Source: Cyclina sinensis (Eukaryota; Mollusca; Bivalvia; Venerida; Veneridae). From it: a stretch of DNA of 64,000 nt. Location: positions 3,100,001-3,164,000 of the forward strand of contig JAAONU010000001.1 of NCBI GenBank assembly GCA_012932295.1, in the 5' to 3' direction. Both the position numbers and the translations under genes were made by a program. Of the stretch, positions 22,776 to 35,960 are shown piece by piece. Under the pieces are notes generated by a model. The model was not told the DNA's origin and ran no database searches. It saw nothing but the letters and a program-made list of their open reading frames with translations. The number at the start of each line of letters is the position of its first letter. The stretch's first letter is position 1.

Positions 22776-23799
22776 TTAACTCTGCCCAGCGGTCAATGTT
22801 TAACATTGATTTGTATTGGTAATCTCTTTAATAATCTCTTTGGCTTCAATATTTGAAATTTGGTGTATAGCATTAAACAGTGGATCTTTATCAAATTTAT
22901 TTTAATGATGTCCCTTTAGTCAAGTTTGGTGCTGCCCAAAGTCACATGTTTTACCTTGAAATAATGAGGAAAACTTTTAATATTCTTCTTTTGTATGAAA
23001 CCACAAGGCCCTGAGTTCTAAAATTTGGCATGAAGCATTGTCTAGTGGACATCTACAAAGTTTGTTCAAATAATGTCCCAGGGGTCACTACTGGCCCCAG
23101 CCAGGTAGTCACAAGTTTTACATAGCAAAATAGAATAAAATCTTTAAAAATCTTCTTGTAGCCTTTATTTATTGATTGATATTTTAGATATTTGGTATAA
23201 CAACACGTTGCATGAACCTTACTTCTATTAAATTGGGGTAAGGGTCACCGAGGTTAAAATAGATTTATCTACTTCACCTCATAGAGCCTTCATTTATAGA
23301 CCCATATCTTTGATATATGGTTTGTAGGTACTTTGCAGAGACCCCTACCCATAGGTGGGGTTTGAGTTTACTTGGTCAAGGTCACCACAGCTAATAATAG
23401 ATTTTCTACTTTCTGCCATAGAGCCTTTATTTATTAACTGATATTTAAGATGTTTGGTTTGTAGGCACCTGTAAATCTTAAATTAGAAAATGTAATACTT
23501 CTTCTGATGATTGTTTAACAGCAAACCCTCAGCCAAAGTACTCAGGTGAGTGATCCAAGGCCATCATGGCACTCTTGTTTTTAACTCTGCCCAGCGGTCA
23601 ATGTTTAACATTGATTTGTATTGGTAATCTCTTTAATAATCTCTTTGGCTACAATATTTGAAATTTGGTGTATAGCATTAAACAGTGGATCTTTATCAAA
23701 TTTATTTTAATGATGTCCCTTTAGTCAAGTTTGGTGCTGCCCAAAGTCACATGTTTTACCTTGAAATAATGAGGAAAACTTTTAATATTCTTCTTGTAT
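22190..23799. repeat. 805-bp tandem duplication
   Basis: Segment 22190-22994 recurs at 22995-23799 with very few differences; for example acttctattaaattgggg occurs at 22416 and 23221, an 805-bp period. It includes family A body, its right end and about 220 bp of following sequence. The near identity implies a recent event. Confidence 0.9.
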
Positions 23800-24450
23800 G
23801 AAACCACAAGGCCCTGAGTTCTAAAATCTGGCATGAAGCCTTGTTTAGCATACCTGTACAGAGATTGTTCAGACTTTGTTTAAAGAAGCCTCTATCAAGT
23901 TGTGTCCTTGGAGTCCCTTTTGGAAATTCCTAATGGGTTACATTTTTACATAGATATTTATCAGAAAATCTTTAAATCCTGCATGTATGAAACCATAAGG
24001 CCTAGAGTTTTAAAATACTGCACAAATCATTGGCTAGTGGACCTCTACCAAAATTCTTCTAACTTTGTCCCTTTTGATTTCACTTATACTTACATTGTAT
24101 TTTTTAAAACTTATTCTCAGAAACCACAAGGTCTAAAGCTTTTTTATTTACTAGCAGTTGGTGTCATTGTATTATGGTCCTCTATAAAAATTCTTTAGAT
24201 CATGGCCCTAGGGTCAATATCAGACCAAAATTGGGTCACTTGTTTATAAAGACTTCCACTTTGACCTTGGCTGACTTTGATCCTGACCTACTGACCCACT
24301 TTCTGTTTTTTAGCTGATCTATAATACTGGTAATTGAATCATAAATAGTTTTTGGTGTAGATTACTCCCTCATTTTTGGACCTTGACCTACTGACTTATT
24401 TAAGCCTTAATATTTAGGGTCATGTTTTCTTGGAACAAACAGTAAAATAG
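23800..24450 (+). mobile_element. family A body remnant
   Basis: The family body resumes after the duplication (gaaaccacaaggccctgag, ctagtggacctctacc) and decays into gaccttgacctactgac text near 24370. No terminus is visible. Confidence 0.5.
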
Positions 24451-26008
24451 TTAGTGACCACGGCAACATCAAAAAGATGAGCCATTTGCACTGGTTGTGG
24501 TGTCAGACCCTGCTTTACAATCAAATTTCACAGAAAGGCACAATTCCAAGGATAATAGGGTCACGCCCAATATGTCTGAAGTAACCTTCAGAAGTTCTGG
24601 GTTAGAGTGCAGTTGCATCATGACATCTCCTCTGAAAGGAAGTAGTTTTTATGGAAACAGATAACATCAGAATGTTAACAGTTTAACAATAAGACATACA
24701 GTTCAGTGGAAAAGTACAAAAAATATTAGAACATAGATACAGATTTTGAAAGTTTGATATTTTAACAAAATCTGTGATGGATTTTCATTTATTTATTTAT
24801 TTAATTTTTGTTTGACATCCTTGACTATTTGATTACTGTAGCAAGGTAATTAAAAACAAAACTGTGTCTTTAATCTATTTTCGTGGCATTTACTCGTGTT
24901 ACAAAACTGGACCAGTTGTATTCCTAGGTATATTTTTTTCACTGATATTTCCTATTCTACCAATGATACGCCTCTTCCTATGACCTTGATTTAATGTATT
25001 GCTCTATCATTGAGAAATACATGATTTATTTAAGTACAGTTTCAGAAGAATGAGTTTTGGAAAAGATCCAATTTTTTATTAAGATTCTTTCTTTTTTAAC
25101 CCAGACAAGCTTTCATTCCAAGATTCCAGCCAATGTAACCAGTTATGATTTATAGCATGTATTGATCATAGAATTTTGGTAACAAAGTGTTTCCATGTCA
25201 TGGAAAATAACAGGAAATCTTCAGTAGCTCCAGGATGTAAGATACTTTTAGATGAAAACACCTCTTTATAAGTCTTAACAAAATTATGATCCATTAGCAA
25301 CTAGATATTTCTGAAGACAGTAATTTACCTAAAAGGAACTGAATTTAAGGTTGATTAAAGATTTTGTCTTTGAAGACAAACAATACTGTATTTTGATCAC
25401 ATGACCACAAACAGGAGAAATGTTGTTTAAAAAGAAGTAATAGTTTACAGTGGATTTAAGTGAGCTTCCATAATTGCCAATTTCTTTCATCTAAGCTCAC
25501 TTCTGACTGTATCTCATAAAAAATCTTTTCCAAGGAATGTTACTTTCTTGGAGCCTTGACCACCTATTAAGTCTTTGTGAATTTGTTTTACAAATTATAT
25601 CTTCATAAAATAAACTACTTATAGATACCCAGAGGTATATTTTAATGTATATTATTTAAAACATTCAAAGGTGAGTTGTTTTTTCTGGTTTTATTTTTAA
25701 CCTTAAGGTTCTGAATTTTATAATAGTTCTTTTTTTATTGATGTTTCTTTTTTCCAAGACTATATCTTTAGCTGTTATATGGTGTTTAAGAGCAGACATT
25801 TTGAAAAGATCCTTCAAATTTTTACCGTTATTAAATGATGATTTATTCATTCTGTTTTTCTAGCAGTTCTTTGATCAGTCACATGGCATATAAAGAAAAA
25901 GTAATAGTCAACATGAACATCTCTTTAAATACTTGTCTTTTATTCCATGTACCTTCCTATGTAACATAGTCCTTTGTCATTAACTTAACCTCAAGACATT
26001 TGTTATGT
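24451..26008. other. intergenic, nothing recognised
   Basis: AT-rich sequence. Short open frames are present but none has recognisable motifs. Confidence 0.45.
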
Positions 26009-26866
26009 TTTTTTATATGCCCGAAGGCGGCATATTATGTTATGGTCCAGGGCATCCATCCGTCTGTCCATCAGCACTTTGGTTTCTGTGCAATAACTTG
26101 AGTACTTTTTCACCTACAGTCTTTTACCTTCAAGTGATTATTGCCCACATTGAGTGGATGACCCCAATTGATTTTGGAGTCAGTAGCTCAAAGGTCAAGG
26201 TCACATAGACCTTAACATTGAAAACCATTTCTGCCATGTAACTCGACAATCATTTGTTATTGAGACTTCAAACTTTATATCTTGATTGCACACATTGATT
26301 GGATGACTCCTATACATTTTTGGGGTCAAAGGTCAAGGTCACAGTGACCAAAATGTTTAGAATCATTTACACTCTGTAACTAGACAACCATTTGTCTTAG
26401 AGACTTAAAAATTCATGTAATGGTTGCACACATTGAATGAATGACCCCATTTGATCTTTTGGGTCAGTAGGTCAAAGGTCAAGGTCACAGTGATCATAGT
26501 ATTGAAAACTGTTTCCATCTTGTAACTTGACAATCATTTGTTATAGAGACTTCAAACTTAATATCACGATTACACACATTGATAGGATGACCCCTATACA
26601 TTTTGAGATCAGTATGTCAAAGGTCAGGGTTACAGAGACCTAAATGTTTAGAATCATTTACACTCTGTAACCCGACTTCAACATTCATATAATTGTTACA
26701 CATATTGAGTGAATGACCCCTATTAATTTTGGGATCAAGGTCAAAGGTAAAAAAATTCAAAATTTAAAGCAAGTCATTTACCTTTAAAGCCTAAGGTTTC
26801 CAAATGCATCAAAATTAGAAAAAACACCCTTCGGGCATATAATGCTCTGCCCAGTGGTGCTCTTGT
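26009..26866 (+). mobile_element. family B pearl-like element, second copy
   Basis: The left end tatatgcccgaaggcggcat is mirrored near the right end by cccttcgggcatataatgct, which is followed by ctgcccagtggtgctcttgt. The core has about five diverged 130-150-bp units with aaaggtcaaggtcacag. It is the better-preserved partner of the ALG1-intron copy at 11.9 kb and defines the family's left terminus. Confidence 0.7.
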
Positions 26867-27218
26867 TGTAAATTTGGATCTGCCTTTTGGGTCTTGTGAT
26901 TATCTACTCAAGTGACAGAACTAATTTTCATTTATTAGATGTAATATCCAGCTAGTGACACTTCTGATGTTTTCTGAATATTTGTAGATAAAGGGTTGTG
27001 TTAAGCTGCTTGCGTTTTTAAATGCTTGATAGAAGCAGAATAGTGACACATAACTGTGAACCCTGTTATTTGAGTAAGTAAACTGAAACTTAAATCACTA
27101 TTCTGCCATTTCACAAGCTTTTAAAGGCAGGTTGTTTTTTTGTTGTTTTTTTTTTCAGTGAGAAGGTAGATGCAAGAACAATTAAATACCCATATAGCTT
27201 GTTTTGAGGGTAAGACTG

Positions 27219-28185
27219 CTTGAACATACCAACATCCATACCAACACCCATACCAACATCCATAAAACAACACATACCAACATCCATACCAAGACCAATA
27301 CATACCAAGACCTATACCAACACCCATACCAACATCCATACCAAGACCTATACCAACACACATACCAAGAACTATACCAACAAACATACCAAGACCTATA
27401 CAAACACATACCAAGACCTATACCAACCCATACCAACATACATACCAAGACCTATACCAACACTAATACCAACACATTCCAAGACCCATACCAATACATA
27501 CCATCACCCATACCAATACATACCAACACCCATACCAAGACATGTACTAACCTCCATACCAACATACATACCAAGACCTATACCAACATACCAAGACCCA
27601 AACCAGTTCATACCATCACCCATACCAATACATACCAACTATACCAGACCTATACCAACATCCATACCAATACCAACACCCACACCAACACATACCAACA
27701 CCCACACTAACACATATCAACATCCATACCAAGACCTATACCAACATACATACCAAAACTGATACCAACACATACCAAGACCCATACCAATGCATACCAT
27801 CACCCATACCAATACATACCAAGATCCATACCAAGACCTATACCGACATCCATACCAAGACCTATACCAACACACATACCAAGACCTATACCAACATCCA
27901 TGCCAAGACCTATCTATACCAACACCTATATCAAGACCCATACCAACACCCACATTTACACATATCAACATCCATACCAAGACCTATACCCAAACCAACA
28001 CATTTTAACATCCATACCAAGACCTAAACCAACACCCACACCAACACATACCAACATCCATACCAAGACCTATACCAACATCCATAATAAGACCTATACC
28101 AACACCCATACCAAGACCTATACCAACACCCATACCAAGACCTATACCAACATCCATCCATCCCAAGACCTATACCAACACCCTA
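27219..28185. repeat. 12-bp satellite, nearly 1 kb
   Basis: Alternating hexamers accaac/accaag and atccat/acccat/acctat give a 12-bp period over about 960 bp. The array is pyrimidine/adenine biased on the + strand and reads open in several frames on both strands, producing Tyr-Gln-His or Thr-Asn-Thr repeats. The open frames are a by-product of the period. Confidence 0.95.
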
Positions 28186-29920
28186 TCAACTTTCTTTTCA
28201 AGCAACTTTCATTTGAAGTTAGCTTTTGTTTTACTTTGTCTCCATTCATTTGATTGCTCTTTTCTTATCATAAATTGTTTAAACATCATTTGCATATTTA
28301 AAATTTGTAGGTAGACAGTTGGATATAAAATCATTCATGCATGACTTTACCTCAGTTAGTTATAGTGTTTAATTTATATACTTATTTTCTTCAGATGTAA
28401 AATGCATTTGTGACAGTTGAAAATCACATACTGCTATGAGAACATCTTTGGAAACAAAGGTTTTTTAATGTTTGAATGATTGATGGATTAAAATAAAGGT
28501 TTGTATACATCTTCTACAAAGATACAAGTCACTTGATTCATAGGCAAATTAACTTTTACCCTGCTGTCAGCAAGATTTTGCCTAACAACCATCACAGATC
28601 ATGGTCTACCTTCAGATCATGGCTATCAATGTTATCTTTTCAGTCAAGATTTCAGTTAGTACCCTTAAAAATTACAAATTTGTCTGTCCTAATTAGGAGT
28701 CCATTCTAGAAATTTAGCAGGTTATCGATAACATTTGCATAATTATGTGTGGATGAAAATTCTATAGTTGATAGCATTCAGTATCTTCTTGTATATCATT
28801 TATTGCTGTATTACTAAATGAGTATTTCTACAGTCTGAAACTACCTAAGACTTAGTCTGCCCTAAACAATAGTTGTTGCCTGAGCAGAGACCACCATTAG
28901 TAATATTCATTGAAGCTTTGTATCAGTATAGGTATATGTTTCAAGTAATTACCTTTATCTTTCAAATGGTGGAGAATTTTCAGAAATAATATAAAATGAT
29001 ATGCAAACACATATTTCCCCTGAATCTCAACAAATTCTGAACTGAACTTAAAAGCTATGGAAGACTATAATGGCACTTAATATTGCTTCTAAAGAATTTT
29101 TAAAGACTGGGATTTAGTAGCGTTTAGTACATATTTAAATTTTTATCACTGTATTTAATATTACTGTATATGTTATTTCTGAATCAACATCTTTGTTGAT
29201 ATCATCACCATCAATTTTCTTTTCATCATAATCATCATTTCTACCATCATTAGCATCATAATCTTCATCATCATTTCTCTCTTTATAACTACTATCCTTT
29301 TCAGTAAAATAAGATAAAGTTTTCATCTGTTTGAAGAACTATGTTGTTACCTTGAGGCTTTCTTATTGAACAAATTGAGGTCAGGCAAATGAAGTGAAAA
29401 TTAATGGGTTGAAAGTTTAACATTGTAAATAAAGACATATATATTATTGAAGGTGGTGTATCACAATGTGTGATATTACTCTTACAGATAAAACCTAAAA
29501 TGATCAATTAATCATATTGTAATTACAGTGGAGCTATAACATATCAATTAATAGTTACTGAAATTATATATATAGAAAATAACATAATTTCAACAATTGT
29601 AGGTAACATTTGAAGTAAAAAGCATTTTGCATTCTTTGTATTGCTGATGCATTTTCCTTTTTAAGTTAGAAAAAGAGGAGATTGCTTTCTTCCAAAAAAT
29701 TTCTAATTTTTGGAATTGGTACTATGTGTATTGGAGTTAGTATTGACAAGCTCTCTGATTAGAATCTTATTCTCCAGACTAAGAATCAGAAGATCTGATA
29801 CTGTGATAGGATTTTGATTTAAAAAAAAGGTTTAATAATAATAACGTAAAATTTTATTTCTTGAGTTGATGCTAACATTGTGCTTTGAATTTTACACAGG
29901 TAAAATTTAGTTGTTAATAC
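28186..29920. other. intergenic, nothing recognised
   Basis: AT-rich sequence with a short ATC/TCA-rich stretch at about 29190-29280. No gene or element is identified. Confidence 0.45.
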
Positions 29921-31940
29921 TTTTAAGCTCACCTGAGCACAGCTCAAGTGAGCTTTAGGGATCGATAGCTGGACATCTCTGAAACCACAAGGCCAAATTT
30001 AATATAACTTGCCTGGAATATTCCTTGCATATCAGATTTGTTCAAATGGTTACAGTCCATTGCAGATCTAAGCCACAGGGGCTAAAAATAGATTTTTTAG
30101 TGAAAATTCAAAAGTCTTTCTCTCCAAAACCACAAGGCCTTGAGCTAAGATATTTGTAACGTTGTCTAATAGTTATCTGTCATGTTTCAGACAAAATTGG
30201 CCCCATTCGAGCTGCAACATGATTTTACTGAGGCTTATTATGGGAAAACTTCAAAAATCTTTTTGTCTGAATCTGCTGTGCCTTGGGGGCTTGATATTTG
30301 GCATACAAGTTCACCTAGATGTCCTTGAGGTCACTTGGTTTAAGAAAGGCATATATAGGTAAAACTTTGAAAACCTTCTTCAATAAAACCACAATGCCTA
30401 GGGCTTAGATATTTTGCATGGAGCATCATCTAGAGGTCCTCTACCAAGATTGTTCAAATGATTCTACTTTGTTCTAAATTGACCCTGCCCCAAGGTAACT
30501 TGTTTTTTTTTAAGACCTGCCTAGGAAAAAAACTTTAAAAATCATCTTGTAAGAAACCACAAGGCCTAGTGTTAAGATATTTGATATGCAACATGGTGTA
30601 GTGGACTTCTACCATGTTTGGTCAAAACTTGGCCCTGGGGTCAAAATTAGCCCTGCCCCAGGGATCACCAAGATTGAAAAAAGACTGTTTAACTTTTCTT
30701 CATCGAACCTTTATTTATTGACCTAAATCTTAGATATTTGGTATATAGGCACCTAGCATGAACCTCTGCAATTTACTGAGGTCAAGGTCACTAAAGCTGA
30801 CAAAATAGATTTTTGTACTTTTCCTGACAGAGTCTTCATCTTTGATATTTGGTGTGTAGGTAACTTACAATGATCTCTACCCTTTTTGGGAGTTTGTGGT
30901 CACTGGGGTCAAGGTCAAGGTCACCAATGGTAAAAAAAGGTTTTTCTCCATTTCAGAAAGCCTTTATTTATTGACAGATATTTTAGATATTCGGTATATA
31001 GGCACCCTTGCATGAACCTCTACCATTAACTGGAGTCAAGGTCGCCAAGGCTAAAAATAGATTTTTCAACTTTACCTCATAGTGCCTCCATTTACTGACC
31101 AACAATTCAGATAATTGTTATGTTGGTTTCTTGCATGGACCTCTACCTTTAGGTGGGGTTTGAGGTCACTGGGTTAAGATGAAAGTCATTGAGGCCAATA
31201 ATAAACTTTTCTACTTTCTGTCACAGAGCATTTGTTTAATGACCAATACTTTAGATATTTGGTTTAAAGGCACCACCATCCACTAAGGTAAAGATCACCA
31301 AGGCTAAAAATAGATTTTTCTACTTTTTGTAATGGAGCCTTCATTTATTGACTGATATCTTAGATGTATAGTTTGTAGATACCTTGTATAGACCTCTACC
31401 ACTGTGTGGAGTTTGAGGTCACTTGGGTCAAGGTCACAGAGGTTTAAAATTATGTCATAGTGTTTATGCTTGCATTCGATCAGTTTCAACTAGACTTTCG
31501 CAAAACATTTATAAACAATAGATCTCCTTCCTTTTCCAGATTTAACTCAATCCCATCATGGGTTCCAGAGGTATGAGGGCCAAAATAGGCTTATTTTGCC
31601 ATGTCTGCATGATACTGGTTTCACAGCTTTAATAATCTTAATCCTGAGTCTTCATTTATTTACCAATATCATAGATACATTGTATGTATATACCATGGAC
31701 ATCTGTCCATGGGTTGATTTAAGGTCACAAGGGTCAAGGTCCCCAAGGCTATAAATCAATGTTGGCCTCATCGCAGGGGTCACTTGGATTTATGTACACT
31801 GACTTAGATAAAGGCTATACAAAATTTCTTGTAAGAAACCACAAGGACTGGAGTTTAGATATTTGCTGTGTGAATGAAGGTAGTTGCAGTTGTACTCCGG
31901 TGAATGATAAATGGGCCATCATGGCCCTCTTTTTACTTTT
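29921..31940 (+). mobile_element. family A element (copy A3), diverged
   Basis: The left end ttaagctcacctgagcacag is followed by a stem partner (gctcaagtgagctt). The body has the usual gaaaccacaaggcc and ctctaccaag motifs, then a second body type (tttatttattgac, ggtgtgtagg, ggtcaaggtcacc). The right end is degraded to gggccatcatggccctcttt. Confidence 0.65.
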
Positions 31941-33141
31941 GTTACACAATTTTCTCTTTAGTTATGACAGTTTTCCAGAAAGCGTTAATTTTGTAAAATT
32001 CTATATTTTGAAGTAACATTATGAAGGAGAATTTGGATGATGGAAATTGGCCCATTAGATTATAGACTTGTTTTGAATATTTAAACAAGTATGGTATATT
32101 TCTGAATAAGATTTCAGCTGTATGCCTACAAAGGAGTAAAGTTTTTTTATGGTTTAATAAGTACCTTTGTGCACATTTAAGATTATGAAAGCTGGGTTCA
32201 TTTTCTGTGGTTGTCAGTAGGTTATTGGTAATTTATAAGATGCTGGCTTCAACTGTTAGATTTTTTTCTCTTGATCAACAGCAACAGTGACTGTAGACAA
32301 CCCTGCAAATAAAGAGACAGAGTTATTTGTTCTTACCTGCAAAAACGATCTAGCAATACCTCACTGCAGAGAGAAAATAAATCTAAAATCCTGTCTATAG
32401 TGTAGTTGCATAAATATTATGATTGACATTATTTATGTATTATTATCTCAACAGTAGCCTGAATAGGTTTGGTATAGTAGCATATTGCATTAAAAGGGAA
32501 GGATTAAACTAGTCAACCAATACTTGGTAAAGAAGGAGGTCTGATGTATGAAACATGACTGGGACTTCATATTTTCTCTCAAGGGTTGTTAGATTTGAAA
32601 TAAAACATAATAAGAATAAGTTGTACATAACTATGCCTTCACCTTTATGTTCTTTTGTTTGTTTTACTGGGATTTACTGCAATATTCAGCCTCTTTCTGG
32701 TCACATCCTGGTGGTCGGTCCACCTAACAAGTATTCTTGGGTATCCAACAGTTTACTAATTAATCCAAGGTTCATACAAGAAAAAATTCATGGACTTTTC
32801 AAAGGCTTTTTTCTGATTTTTCAAAGACTAAAATATGCGATAAAAATGTGCAAGAAGAGTACTGAAATGACATTATGTATAAAATGATATTGTTTACATT
32901 TAAGTATGTTTTATATAATAAAATAACCAGGTAAAGTTAATTCAAACTTCTGATCCATACAACATGTAAAAAGCAAGCAAATATTTTATCAAACTTTATG
33001 ATTCATTTTGACTTTTGAAAAAATACTACAAAATTCAGTACCAGGATCCAAATATTCTTGACAATACAGTTCCTTCATGAAAAGGTATTTGTACACCCAT
33101 CTGGGTGAGAGCTGGCACTTTTTTTCTTTGTTTATACTCCG
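31941..33141. other. intergenic, nothing recognised
   Basis: No exon or repeat is recognised. A + strand frame at 32555-32887 (110 codons) has no identifiable motif. Confidence 0.4.
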
Positions 33142-34545
33142 TTTTTAGCTCAGCTGAGCACGTTGTGTTTGGGTGAGCTATTGTGATAGCATGATGTCCA
33201 TTGTTGTGCATCAGTGTGTCAGCATATTGCTTCAAACAACATGTCCTCTAAAACCACATGGCCAGAGTTAATGAAACTTGGCAGGGATGTTCCTTGCATG
33301 AAGCTCTACTGAAGTTGTTCAAAGAATTCAGTTCCATGCAGAACTCTGGTTGCTATGGCAAACAAAAGAAAAATATTTAAAAATCTTCTTGTTTGAAACT
33401 ACTAGACCTAGAGCTTAGATATTTGACATGGTATATCATCTAGAGGTCCTCTACCAAAGTTGTTCAAATTATGTCCCTGGGATCAAAATTGGCCATGCCC
33501 TAAGGGGTCACATGATATACATAAAAATGTAAAGGAAACACTTTAAGACTCTTCTTCTCTTCAACCACAAGGCCCATTGTTCTATTGTAGACCTCTACCA
33601 AAATTGTTAAAATTGTGGCCCTGGGGTTTAAATTGACCCTGCCCTGGGGGTCACTTGTTTGTATAAGCATATATAGGTAAAACTTCAAAAATCTTCTTGT
33701 CTGAAACTACTATGCTTTTGGATTTGATATTTGGATTACAGGTTTACCTAGAGCTCCTCTACAAAGACTGTTCAAATTGTACCCCTGGGGTAATTAATGG
33801 CTCTGACCTGGGTCACTAGATTTAATAATTTAATTTAAGGCTAATTAACTTAGAAAATCTTCTTCTTTGAAACCAGAAGGCCTAGTGCTTAAATATTTTG
33901 CATGGAGCATCATCTAGAAGTCCTCTACCAAGATTGTTCAGATGATGCTCTTGTGATCAGAACTGGCCCCATCCCAGGGGTCACTTGATTTTTGTCAAGA
34001 CTTGCATAGAAAAAAAAATCTCCTTGTCAGTCACTACAAGACCTACTGTCAAGATATTTGATGTGTAACAAGGCCTAGTAGACCTCTACCAAGTGTGTTC
34101 AAATCTTAGCCCTCCTGGGTTGAAATTGACCCTGCCTCTGGGTCACCAAGTCTAAAAATAGACTTTTCAAATTTATGTAATAGAGCCTTAATTTAATGAC
34201 AGATATCTTAGATATTAGATATATAGACACCTCGCATGAATCTCTGCGATTCACTTGGGTCAATGTCAAGGTCAGTGAGACTAAAAGTAGATTTTTGTAC
34301 TTTTCCACTGTAGAGTCTTCATTTATTGATTGATAGCTGTGATATTTGGTATGTAAATAACTTGCAAGAACCCCTACCTTAGGTTGAGTTTGAGGTCACT
34401 GGGTCAAGGCCACCACATCTAAAAAAAGATTTTTCTATTTTCTGTCATAGTCTTTATTTATTGACTGATATTTTAGATACATGGTTTGTAAGCACCTACA
34501 AATAGATACCTACAAATCCACTTAGAAAATGTAATACTGCTTCTG
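33142..34545 (+). mobile_element. family A element (copy A4), 3'-truncated
   Basis: The left end is tttttagctcagctgagcac with gtttgggtgagcta as stem partner. The body is typical. Similarity to other copies stops at gtaatactgcttctgac near 34542, about 60 bp before the expected gtgagc plus hairpin terminus. Confidence 0.6.
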
Positions 34546-35960
34546 ACTTTATGCAAATAAGCTATGGTCATGTGGTTGTTGATTAGAGACCCTAGTCAGA
34601 TCTCAATTTACATGAAACATAACAAATGTCCAATGTCTGCTATAAATTTTAGGTGCTTGTTAGAAGAATAGTTACAACACATATTGAAAACTTGAATTCA
34701 TTAAAAAGAAAAGTTGTAAAGAGTCTGAAGTTTGTTGTTTTGTATGCTTAACTATTTTGGGTGAAAGCGTGTTGTTGCTGCCATCCTCATGTACACATTT
34801 CTTATGTACAACAACATTTTGTTAAGAATTTGCAAGCAAGACATTATCATGTACTTCTTTGACTTAGAAACTAAATGACAATAATATTATAGTGTATTTC
34901 ATGGATTAAGAAAATAAACCTTTGAAAAAATCATGTAGCTCTTTGACATAGAAAATTAACCTTTAAAAACTACATAATATCTTGTACATATTTAAATCAC
35001 TACTACTTGATTACTTTATAAAAATTAATACAGTATGTTTTATTTAATGTTATTTATGTTAACTTTTGCCTGAACTAAATGCAAATCATGTACAGCAAAT
35101 TTTTTGACTGAGAAAGTTTGCACCAGTCACCAGTAGCTTTTCAGAGTAATTCCGTACTAAAATAGGGAAGTCTTTTAACAGGATAAAATTTTCTGTGGCC
35201 TTGTAGCTAGTTTTTGTTGTGTTATATGAGCTGATATTTCAGCAATAAACTTAACTTTCAAAATGTTAACTGCCAGAATATGAATGTTTGATAGCAGATT
35301 CTTGATGAAAAGAAATAAGATATGTTTAGTTATATGTCTTTTTAGATAAATAGAAATGGGAATTATTAAAGCATGCAATATTGATGTAATATTATTTTGT
35401 GAGAAGACATTAATAACATTGTGCAGGCAGTTTTTTGACACATTGTATATTACTTGTTATATAACTCCCAACTCAAGAACTTTGTTGGATTTCTGCTGTA
35501 TGTTTTCTTTTGAATTTCTTTTGCATAATTCTTCAGTACCCAAAAATGTAAGGAATGTTCTAAAGTGAGACATCAGTGTAAAAAAAGTAACAAAATGTGT
35601 GAAATAGAGGTCTTATTAATGAGCATGAGTTGTTAAAAAAATGTCTTACAAAGTAAGTCTCTGTCTTTCCAAATCATTTTAACTTTAAAACACCTATGGA
35701 GGAACCAGGTATCAGGGAGTACGATAGTTGGAAAGGGTTTTATACATAAAAACAGGACAGACTTTCTTAATAGGATTTATTATATTAATTTCATTGAATA
35801 GATATTGCAAAAAAAAAATGCAAATATACCCAAAATCAGTCTAAATCTTGAAAATCCCTGAGTGTTTGTTTAGTCAGCATCATTGTAAAAGAGGAGTGAA
35901 GTCTAGTTTTCCTGCATGTTTATTCAAAATTCTGCAATGTTTTTAGATTGTTTCATTGCT
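34546..35960. other. intergenic, nothing recognised
   Basis: AT-rich sequence. No gene, RNA or repeat is identified. Confidence 0.45.

Noticed and set aside
27204..28253. Several long frames on both strands rich in Thr/Asn/His or Trp/Tyr/Gly
   Set aside because: They come from a 12-bp satellite that is open in several registers on both strands; mutually overlapping frames cannot all be genes.
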